From Actinomycetes bacterium (lineage in GTDB: Bacteria > Actinomycetota > Actinomycetes > Propionibacteriales > Propionibacteriaceae): a stretch of 5,185 nt of DNA. Under the pieces are notes generated by a model. The model did not search any database, was not told where the DNA came from, and saw only the letters and a list, made by a program, of their open reading frames with translations. This document shows, in pieces, positions 1 to 5,152 of the stretch. The stretch's first letter is position 1; every line of letters starts with the position of its first letter. The stretch is from positions 1 through 5,185 of the forward strand of contig JAEYUH010000325.1 in NCBI GenBank assembly GCA_023432725.1. Direction: 5' to 3'. Both the position numbers and the translations under genes were made by a program.

Positions 1-1287
1 CAGTCGGCGGCACCCACTCCCGCCCGCACACCGTTCTCCGGAGGCGGCAGCTGGTCGTGGGCCGAGCGGGAACCGGCGCCGCGGACGGACTTCGTCGAGG
101 TGGACTCCCGCGCCGGCCTCGACATGACCAACGCCGTCACCATCGATGGGGTGGACTACTACGTCTCCCTGCCTCGTGAGGGGGGCGGAGAGCCGCCGTC
201 CGGCTGCCTGCCCGCGCGGATCCACAGGTACCTGTCCGAGACCGGGACGTGGGAGGAGCAGGGTGCCAGCCCCGCACCACCGACCGGACTGTGCCCATTC
301 GAGCCGATCGCCTACAACGGGGACCTGTACGTCACCCTGTACGACGGCGTGCCGGTCACGGACACCGCCAGCCGGCACTTCGGCGAGATGCATCCGCTCC
401 TCGTGTACAGCCCCGCTACTGGAAGCTGGACCCTCTCCGATCCCTTCCCCACTCGTCCCCACGCCTACGCGGAGGAGCATTGCGTCCGGCTGCCGGAGGG
501 CATGTTCTGTGCCGAGACAACCGCCGGCGGTGCCTCCTTCACCGGCCGGTACGAGTTCCTCGACGTCGCCACTCGGGCCTGGCGGGAGGGCACGTCCCCG
601 GATCTCGGAGCCATTCCGGTCAGTCCGGTGGGTGACATTCCCCGCGGCGTGACGGTGGAGGGCCGTTCCCATGTGCTCTTCACGGCAAGCCCGTTCCTGA
701 GCTCCGCCGAGTCCGGCGAGATGTCGGTGTTCCTCCTCGATCCGGAGACCGGCACTGTCGTCCTTCGAACGAGCCGCCGGCTTCCGTTCGCGCAACTCGA
801 GGCGATCCGCGATCCCCAACTGCTCGCGCCGGGCCTGCTCTTCGGCGGGCCGGAAACGGTCCACGACAAACTCACCACGGCCACCGTCCTGGATCTGCGG
901 ACCGGCAACTGGTGGGACGTGAGGTTGCCCGGGCCCGCGCCCTATCCGGACGAGATCAACGACACCCTCAACTTCCTGGACTCGGCCGCCTGGGCCAAGC
1001 GCGTCTACGGCGCCGAACTGGAGTCCTACGCGGTAGTCCGCGACTACCTCTACGACCCGCTCGAAGCCCGCTGGCTGGTGCTTCCCGTGGTGTCCGAGCC
1101 GCCGCCGGACCTGGATCCGCCGGAGGGGGACGAGGTGACGAGCTACCTCTGGTACGGCAGCGGTCCGCTGCAATGCGACTACCACCGCGTCCAGCCCTGC
1201 TACGAGCTTCGGGCGGATCCGCTGCCGCGAGTCGCCCAGGATCTCTCGCACGAGCAGGTCCTGGCCCGGCCCACCGTCGTGCGCTGA
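1..1287 (+). CDS. Kelch-like beta-propeller protein, probably exported or membrane-anchored (5' partial)
   Basis: The reading frame is open from base 1 to TGA 1285-1287, so the gene starts left of the window. A GTG at 100 is possible but unlikely as the start: the 33 codons before it have 28 G/C third positions and encode a Ser/Pro/Gly-rich linker typical of what follows a signal peptide or membrane anchor. Counting from base 1, six Kelch-like strands recur about every 50-59 residues (near 76-84, 135-143, 185-194, 244-253, 296-305, 350-358). Each has an aromatic or aliphatic residue, D or S, then T-G-x-W or a similar turn, e.g. VYSPATGSW and VLDLRTGNW. This suggests a six-bladed propeller of the galactose-oxidase/Kelch fold. 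Six cysteines (69, 98, 161, 170, 392, 400) fall in near pairs, which fits disulfides outside the cytoplasm. No catalytic residues are recognisable; a binding or scaffold role is inference. The next gene follows on the same strand after a short gap. Confidence 0.8.
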   Translation, partial: QSAAPTPARTPFSGGGSWSWAEREPAPRTDFVEVDSRAGLDMTNAVTIDGVDYYVSLPREGGGEPPSGCLPARIHRYLSETGTWEEQGASPAPPTGLCPFEPIAYNGDLYVTLYDGVPVTDTASRHFGEMHPLLVYSPATGSWTLSDPFPTRPHAYAEEHCVRLPEGMFCAETTAGGASFTGRYEFLDVATRAWREGTSPDLGAIPVSPVGDIPRGVTVEGRSHVLFTASPFLSSAESGEMSVFLLDPETGTVVLRTSRRLPFAQLEAIRDPQLLAPGLLFGGPETVHDKLTTATVLDLRTGNWWDVRLPGPAPYPDEINDTLNFLDSAAWAKRVYGAELESYAVVRDYLYDPLEARWLVLPVVSEPPPDLDPPEGDEVTSYLWYGSGPLQCDYHRVQPCYELRADPLPRVAQDLSHEQVLARPTVVR

Positions 1288-1337
1288 TCCCGAGCGCCGA
1301 CCAGTACCCCGCCACAGCGCGTCGCGCCGCCCGTGAC

Positions 1338-1344
1338 AGGAGGG
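1338..1344 (+). promoter_or_regulatory. Shine-Dalgarno AGGAGGG for the YVTN propeller gene
   Basis: AGGAGGG is a near-perfect match to the anti-SD sequence. It ends 9 bases before TTG 1354 and 18 bases before ATG 1363, so it favours the TTG as the start. GTG 1333 lies upstream of it and has no SD of its own. Confidence 0.6.
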
Positions 1345-1353
1345 CTCCGTACC

Positions 1354-2475
1354 TTGGGCACCATGGCAGCAGGGGGAGGTGCCGGCCCGGGGTACGGTCC
1401 GGTGGTACAGGGGCAGCGGCCCGCAGGACCGCGGGGTCGCGGTCTTGTGGCGGCGGGGCTGGTCATCGCGGCGTTCGCGCTTGCCTGCCTGCCGCTGGCG
1501 CTGGGCGTGCTCACCCCGCCACCCGAGCCGACGGCCGCCCCAACTGTGGGCCTGCCTTCGCCCACGCTGGCGACGGGTTCGCCCACGGAGCCGCCGCCGA
1601 TGAGTCCGGCTCCCGGTGGGGCCGAGGTGATCGCCGTCGGCAGCGCGCCGTCCGACGTCGCTGTCGACCCGTTGCTCGGCCGCGCCTTCGTGGCCAACTC
1701 CGGCGACGGCACAGTCTCTGTGGTCCACCTGGCGGCGAATCAGGTGGTCGGGTCGGTGGGGGTCGGTGGCCGGCCGATGGCGGTGGCGGTGGATCCAGCC
1801 ACCCGGCGCGGGTACGTGGCTGACGCCGACGGCGGGCAGGTGGTGGTCTTCGACACCGTGGCGGGGGTGGTCTCCCGCTCGGTCGCCGTCGGAAGGGAGC
1901 CGGTCGGCCTCGCGGTCGACCCACAGGCCCGCCGGCTCTACGTAGCCAACGCCGGCGACGACACGGTCTCGGTCGTCGACACCACCAGCGATCAGGTGGT
2001 CGCGACCGTGGAGGTCGGGCGCCGTCCGGTGGCGCTCGCCATCGACAGGGCTGCCGGGCTGGTGCTGGTGGCGACCGTCGAGGACGACAGCGCCTCCCAG
2101 ATCGACGTAGCCACCCTCGACGCGTCCCCCATCCCTACCGGGGACGGCACCAGTGACGTCACCGTCGACCCGCTCTCCGGCGCGGTGGTGTGGGCGTTCC
2201 CCGGTACCGGGGAGGTCGCGCTGGTGGCTGACGAGGTGCGCTCCGTCCCGGTCGGCAGGGCGCCGAACTCGCTCGCCGTGGACGGCGCCACCGGGCGGCT
2301 CTACGTCGCCAACACGCTCGACGACACCGTTTCGGTGGTCGACCTCTCGTCCGGCACGGTGCTCGCGACCGTGCCCGTCGGCGACGGGCCGTCCGCCGTC
2401 GTGGTGGATGGGTCGAGTCCTCGCGTGTTCGTCGCCAACACCGCCGACAACTCGGTGAGCGTGCTCGAACCCTGA
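1354..2475 (+). CDS. Membrane-anchored seven-bladed YVTN-type beta-propeller protein
   Basis: The start is taken as TTG 1354 because AGGAGGG lies 9 bases upstream. ATG 1363 (possibly leaderless) and GTG 1333 are alternatives and change only the cytoplasmic tail. From the TTG the protein has 373 residues: a Gly/Pro/Arg N-terminus, one membrane span at about 31-53, a Pro/Thr linker at about 54-88, then a propeller to the end. Arginines precede the span and none follow it closely, so the propeller lies outside. Seven repeats of about 42 residues carry the VGxxPxxxAVD...xxYVANxxDxTVSVVD pattern of the YVTN/lactonase-like family. The short strand EVIAVG before blade 1 can complete blade 7, which closes the ring. 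Blades 4 and 5 are degenerate and have lost YVAN. No enzyme active site is visible; these propellers are usually binding modules. The gene ends in a hairpin and lies between the Kelch gene and the TIR gene, all on one strand. Confidence 0.88.
   Translation: MGTMAAGGGAGPGYGPVVQGQRPAGPRGRGLVAAGLVIAAFALACLPLALGVLTPPPEPTAAPTVGLPSPTLATGSPTEPPPMSPAPGGAEVIAVGSAPSDVAVDPLLGRAFVANSGDGTVSVVHLAANQVVGSVGVGGRPMAVAVDPATRRGYVADADGGQVVVFDTVAGVVSRSVAVGREPVGLAVDPQARRLYVANAGDDTVSVVDTTSDQVVATVEVGRRPVALAIDRAAGLVLVATVEDDSASQIDVATLDASPIPTGDGTSDVTVDPLSGAVVWAFPGTGEVALVADEVRSVPVGRAPNSLAVDGATGRLYVANTLDDTVSVVDLSSGTVLATVPVGDGPSAVVVDGSSPRVFVANTADNSVSVLEP
1639..2472 (+). repeat. Seven degenerate in-frame repeats of about 126 bp (YVTN blades)
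   Basis: The propeller blades are visible at the DNA level as tandem units starting near 1639, 1759, 1885, 2011, 2134, 2248 and 2374. Units 3 and 6 are the most alike, sharing much of the tract that encodes LYVAN..DDTVSVVD (around 1939-1980 and 2302-2343). Unit 5 is short, about 114 bp. The divergence between units suggests old internal duplication rather than recent expansion. Confidence 0.75.
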
Positions 2476-2495
2476 CCGCGAATCCTGCGCGGTCA
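2473..2495 (+). terminator. Hairpin on the stop codon, probable rho-independent-like terminator without U-tract
   Basis: TGACCGCG (2473-2480) and CGCGGTCA (2488-2495) are perfect complements: an 8-bp stem with a 7-base loop AATCCTG. The left arm begins with the stop codon of the propeller gene. No T run follows, which is common for actinobacterial terminators. It could also be an mRNA 3'-end stabiliser or a protein-binding site. Confidence 0.5.
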
Positions 2496-2507
2496 TGGCG
2501 GGTCGCG

Positions 2508-2534
2508 GGCGGCACCGCGCATACTGGTGCCGCC
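2508..2534. promoter_or_regulatory. Perfect 9-9-9 inverted repeat upstream of the TIR gene (candidate operator/promoter)
   Basis: GGCGGCACC (2508-2516) and GGTGCCGCC (2526-2534) are exact reverse complements separated by nine bases, GCGCATACT. The spacer ends in CATACT (2520-2525), a 4/6 match to a -10 box. This would put a transcription start near 2532, about 38 bases before the TIR start codon. No good -35 is seen. It may be an operator covering the promoter, or a second terminator stem after the hairpin at 2473-2495. The geometry is seen directly; the role is inferred. Confidence 0.4.
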
Positions 2535-2557
2535 GGCGGCTGGGAGCGAGAGCCGGC

Positions 2558-2566
2558 AGGGAGGAA
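2558..2566 (+). promoter_or_regulatory. Shine-Dalgarno AGGGAGGAA for the TIR gene
   Basis: The GGAGG core (2560-2564) lies 5 bases before ATG 2570. This fixes the start there rather than at the in-frame ATG 2495, which falls on the last base of a hairpin and has no SD. Confidence 0.75.
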
Positions 2567-2569
2567 GCC

Positions 2570-4015
2570 ATGGCGGGCGGCGACGGCACTGTCTTCATCA
2601 ACTACCGCCGCGACGACACCCGGTGGCCGGCGAAGACCATCTACGAGGAACTGACCCGGCGGATCGGCCCGGAGCGGGTCTTCAAGGACGTCGACAACAT
2701 CGAGCTCGGCGAGAACTTCGTGGAGCAGATCACGGCCGCCGTGGCGCGCTGCGAGGTGATGCTGTCGCTGATCGGTGAGGGCTGGCTGGACAGCAAGGAC
2801 GCCCAGGGGCGCCGCCGCCTGGACAACCCGCGCGACTTCGTCCGGCTTGAGATCGAGACCGCCCTGCAGCGCGGGGTCCGGGTGATCCCGATCCTGGTGG
2901 ACGGCGCCGAGATGCCGCCGGCGGAGTCGCTGCCGGAGTCGCTGCGCCCGCTCACCGAACGCCAGGCCGTCTCGATCAGCCCGGAGCGGGTCGAGATCGA
3001 CCGGCTGGTCAAGGCACTGACGGCCAGCTTCGGCGCGTCCGCGCAGCGCCGGCCGCAGCCGGATTCCGCGTTCCCTGGGTTCGCGGCACCCGGGCCGGCG
3101 TACCCGCCGGGCCAGGCCTACCAGGCTCCCGCTCGGCCGCAGCCGTCCGCGCCGTCCTACCAGCAGTTCGGCCAGGCCCCGCCGCCCGGATACCGGCCCG
3201 GTCAACCGGCCCCCCCACCGCAGCAGGCCGGGGTGCCCCAGGGCGGATACCCGCCGCAGCCACCGGCGCCGCTGCCTCGCGACCGCAAGCCCAACCGGAC
3301 GCCGTGGCTGCTGGGCGCCGGCGTGCTCGTGCTGGCGCTGGTGGCCTGGGGGCTGTCGTCCCTGCTCGACGGAACCGGACCCACGCCGACGCCGCAGCCG
3401 AGCCCGTCACCCCCCCGGACGACACCCGCGACGACGCCCGAGGTGCCGGCCGGCGTCCTGTGGACCGGTGACGACGTCACCCGGTTCCTGTTCACCAGAG
3501 CCGAACTGGAGGCCATGGTGCCGGACGCCACCGGCATCTTCGAGGACAACCTGAGCTGGGTCTACACCGACACCACCGCCAGCCCGGACTACTGCTCGGG
3601 TGCTATCGCGTTCGGCCCCGACGGCGGGGTGGGGCAGTGGGCCAAGTCGGTGGCGAACAGTCCCGCGGGCGCGGTGGTCTCGTTCGGGGCCGCCTACGAA
3701 ACCTCCGCCCTGGCCGCTGCCGCCTTCGACAGGCTGCGAGCCACCCGCTGCGACGGCGGCACCATCGAACTGACCGCCAGCGGTCAGCCCTGGGACAACG
3801 TCCGCTACGCCGAGCTGGCTACCGAGTTCGGCTACTCGTTGACCCGGCTGGACTTCACCTGGGGATCGTGGCGGGAACGCGCCTGCGTCACCAACCGCAA
3901 CGTGCTCGTCTGCTACTCGATGGCCGCCACGGAGTCCGATTTCGCCACCGCCGACGGCACCGATGCCCTCGTCCTGGGGGTCGGACGGGCGCAAGGGCTG
4001 GTACCTCAGGAGTAG
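2570..4015 (+). CDS. TIR-domain transmembrane protein with PknH-like extracytoplasmic sensor domain
   Basis: A 481-residue protein. Residues 6-155 form a bacterial TIR domain: strand A FINYRRDD (9-16), the BB-loop region KDVDNIELGENFVEQI (39-54), LSLIGEGWLD (65-74) and DFVRLEIETAL (89-99). This last stretch aligns with DWVHKEIVTAL of the NADase SARM1, making E94 the probable catalytic glutamate. Residues 157-235 are a Pro/Gln/Tyr/Gly-rich disordered linker. A basic cluster (R237, R239, K240, R243) precedes one membrane span (246-266), so the TIR is cytoplasmic. After a Pro/Thr stretch (268-290), residues 296-480 resemble the PknH C-terminal sensor domain: TRAELEAM near its start, then cysteines 342, 394, 439 and 448, suggesting two disulfides. 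Predicted role: an extracytoplasmic ligand controls TIR clustering and NAD+ cleavage or signalling; this is inference. It follows the propeller gene by 94 bases, converges on map and probably has its own promoter. The TIR call is firm, the PknH-like call moderate. Confidence 0.92.
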   Translation: MAGGDGTVFINYRRDDTRWPAKTIYEELTRRIGPERVFKDVDNIELGENFVEQITAAVARCEVMLSLIGEGWLDSKDAQGRRRLDNPRDFVRLEIETALQRGVRVIPILVDGAEMPPAESLPESLRPLTERQAVSISPERVEIDRLVKALTASFGASAQRRPQPDSAFPGFAAPGPAYPPGQAYQAPARPQPSAPSYQQFGQAPPPGYRPGQPAPPPQQAGVPQGGYPPQPPAPLPRDRKPNRTPWLLGAGVLVLALVAWGLSSLLDGTGPTPTPQPSPSPPRTTPATTPEVPAGVLWTGDDVTRFLFTRAELEAMVPDATGIFEDNLSWVYTDTTASPDYCSGAIAFGPDGGVGQWAKSVANSPAGAVVSFGAAYETSALAAAAFDRLRATRCDGGTIELTASGQPWDNVRYAELATEFGYSLTRLDFTWGSWRERACVTNRNVLVCYSMAATESDFATADGTDALVLGVGRAQGLVPQE

Positions 4016-4032
4016 GTGCTCCCCGGTGACGG

Positions 4033-4905
4033 CTAGGGCCGGGTGAGGATCTCGGCGCCGTCCGGCGTGACGACCAACGAGTGCTCGAACTGGGCGACCC
4101 GGGAGCCGTCGTCGGTGACCACCGTCCAGTCGTCGGGCCAGACGTGGGAGCGTTCGTCGCCCAGCGCCAGCATCGGCTCGATGGTGAAGGTCATCCCGAC
4201 CTCGATCACGGTGTCGGCTGAGGGCTCGTCGTAGTGCGGGATCACCAGGCCCGAGTGGAAGGCCGTATGCACGCCGTGGCCGGTGTAGTCGCGGACGACG
4301 CCGTAGCCGAACCGCTTGGCGTAGGCCTCGATCACCCGTCCGATCACGTTGATCTGCCGCCCCGGCCTGACCGCCCGGATCGCGCGGTTCATCGCCTCCT
4401 CGGTGCGCTCGGTGAGCAGCCGGGATTCCTCGTCCACCTCGCCGCAGAAGTAGGTGGCGCAGTTGTCGCCGTGCACGCCGTCCACGAAGGCGGTGACGTC
4501 GATCTTCACAAGGTCGCCGTCGGCCAGCGGACGGGTGTCGGGGATGCCGTGGCAGATCACCTCGTTGACCGAGGTGCAGCACGACTTGGGGAAGCCCCGG
4601 TAGCCGAGGGTGGACGGGTAGGCGCCGTGGTCGAGCAGGAACTCGTGCACCACCGCGTCGATGGCGTCGGTGGTCACCCCGGGGGCGATCGCCTCGGCGC
4701 CGGCGCGCATGGCCCGGGCCGCGAGCCGTCCGGCCACCCGCATCTTCTCGATCGTCTCGGCGGACTGGACGTGCGGGCCCCGGTACGGCTCGGGGCGCGG
4801 CTGGTCGACATAGGCGGGCCGGGCGATCTCGGCGGGCACCCGTCGTCGCGGGGTCACCGGGTAGGGCTTGATCGCAGTCACGCAGGCGATGATAGTGACA
4901 GCCAT
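4033..4905 (-). CDS. mapB: Type I methionine aminopeptidase with N-terminal extension (MetAP1c/MapB type)
   Basis: Removes the initiator methionine from nascent proteins in the cytoplasm, after deformylation. From ATG 4905 it has 290 residues, near the 285 of the M. tuberculosis enzyme. All five metal ligands are visible: D136 (KIDVTA), D147 (HGDNCAT), H210 (TGHGV), E243 (FTIEP) and E274 (QFEHS). The two active-site histidines are also present: H119 (ICHGIPD) and H217 (AFHSG). The N-terminal 45 residues are the Pro-rich extension of the actinobacterial class, with the conserved [11 protein letters not shown] segment. The start is uncertain: ATG 4905 has only a weak GGGA upstream, while GTG 4881 sits 7 bases after a TATCAT box and could be a leaderless start giving 282 residues. 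The first residues MAVTIIACV do not look like family members I recall. It ends 17 bases from the convergent TIR gene and diverges from the small acidic protein gene. A housekeeping gene with no sign of damage. Confidence 0.96.
   Translation of the reverse strand: MAVTIIACVTAIKPYPVTPRRRVPAEIARPAYVDQPRPEPYRGPHVQSAETIEKMRVAGRLAARAMRAGAEAIAPGVTTDAIDAVVHEFLLDHGAYPSTLGYRGFPKSCCTSVNEVICHGIPDTRPLADGDLVKIDVTAFVDGVHGDNCATYFCGEVDEESRLLTERTEEAMNRAIRAVRPGRQINVIGRVIEAYAKRFGYGVVRDYTGHGVHTAFHSGLVIPHYDEPSADTVIEVGMTFTIEPMLALGDERSHVWPDDWTVVTDDGSRVAQFEHSLVVTPDGAEILTRP
4868..4896 (+). promoter_or_regulatory. Candidate sigma70-type promoter for the small SPOR-like gene
   Basis: TTGATC (4868-4873, 4/6 to TTGACA), a 17-base spacer, then GATAGT (4891-4896, 4/6 to TATAAT). 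A start near 4903 would give a leader of about 25 bases carrying the SD at 4917-4923. It lies inside the 5' end of the divergent map gene. Matches are modest; the ideal spacing raises the likelihood. Confidence 0.4.
4889..4894 (-). promoter_or_regulatory. Candidate -10 box TATCAT for map, suggesting leaderless GTG 4881
   Basis: Read on the - strand, TATCAT is a 5/6 match to TATAAT and fits the actinobacterial TANNNT rule. Seven bases (CGCCTGC) separate it from GTG at 4881-4879, the spacing expected when transcription starts on the first base of a leaderless start codon. No clear -35 is visible upstream. If ATG 4905 is the true start, this match is a coincidence inside the coding region. Confidence 0.4.
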
Positions 4906-4916
4906 CGTCCCGCTTC

Positions 4917-4923
4917 GGAGGTG
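4917..4923 (+). promoter_or_regulatory. Shine-Dalgarno GGAGGTG for the small SPOR-like gene
   Basis: The GGAGG core ends 6 bases before ATG 4928, an ideal spacing. It selects this ATG over the upstream in-frame start at 4868, which would run through the divergent promoter region. Confidence 0.75.
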
Positions 4924-4927
4924 CCTG

Positions 4928-5152
4928 ATGACCAGCGCGTGGTACTACTGCCTCGACCACCGCAGCGTCGAACCCTATGAGGGCTGCCGCAGCCTGTCCC
5001 GGCTGGGGCCGTACGCGACCGCCGACGAGGCGGCGCACGCCCTGGATCGCGTGGTGGAGCGCAACGACGAGTGGGAGAACGACCCCCGCTTCAACGACCC
5101 GGACGAGGACGACGACGAGGACGAGTCCGGCTGGGGCCCCTTCCGCCACTGA
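4928..5152 (+). CDS. Small SPOR-like acidic protein of unknown function
   Basis: A 74-residue protein with an ideal SD before ATG 4928. The N-terminal half reads [16 protein letters not shown], then [15 protein letters not shown] (about residues 26-40) and a basic/acidic helix [16 protein letters not shown] recall the pattern W-Y-Y-C-L-x-H, E-x-G-C, LGPY-x-T-x-x-EA-x-x-AL as that of small actinobacterial proteins often named SPOR-domain-like, because LGPY..-x-EA-x-x-AL resembles the SPOR peptidoglycan-binding core. Two cysteines, 8 and 20, could form a metal or disulfide pair. The tail has an almost unbroken Asp/Glu run ([10 protein letters not shown], 57-66) followed by GWGPFRH. There is no signal peptide or membrane span, so it is probably cytoplasmic. 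It diverges from map and they share a promoter region; whether they work together is unknown. Confidence 0.85.
   Translation: MTSAWYYCLDHRSVEPYEGCRSLSRLGPYATADEAAHALDRVVERNDEWENDPRFNDPDEDDDEDESGWGPFRH

Noticed and set aside
100..102. GTG 100 as the true start of the Kelch gene
   Set aside because: The frame stays open with coding-like third positions to base 1, and the SD-like GGACGG upstream is weak.
1317..1327. Palindrome GCGCGTCGCGC between genes 1 and 2
   Set aside because: Only five paired bases of G/C around one base; expected by chance at this composition.
1474..1490. Possible lipobox (FALAC) in the YVTN protein
   Set aside because: The -3 residue is Ala and the hydrophobic stretch continues well past the Cys, so a membrane span fits better than a lipoprotein signal.
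912..1823. 303-codon + strand frame bridging genes 1 and 2
   Set aside because: Low-complexity Arg/Gly product in another frame of confirmed coding sequence.
2495..2569. 25-residue N-terminal extension of the TIR protein from ATG 2495
   Set aside because: The ATG sits on a hairpin, has no SD, and the extension is Arg-rich; ATG 2570 has a strong SD and begins right before the TIR fold.
2159..3205. 348-codon - strand frame opposite the propeller and TIR genes
   Set aside because: Arg/Pro/Ala-rich composition, no SD, and it overlaps two genes with clear domains.
4868..4927. 20-residue upstream extension of the small protein
   Set aside because: It covers the divergent promoter, and the SD at 4917-4923 points to ATG 4928.
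4234..4980. 248-codon + strand frame opposite map
   Set aside because: Antisense to all the metal-ligand codons of map; its product has no recognisable domain.
3407..5149. 580-codon open frame on the - strand across the TIR sensor region, map and the small gene
   Set aside because: It is a GC-rich shadow of three well-supported genes; its product is Arg/Gly/Pro-rich with no family resemblance.
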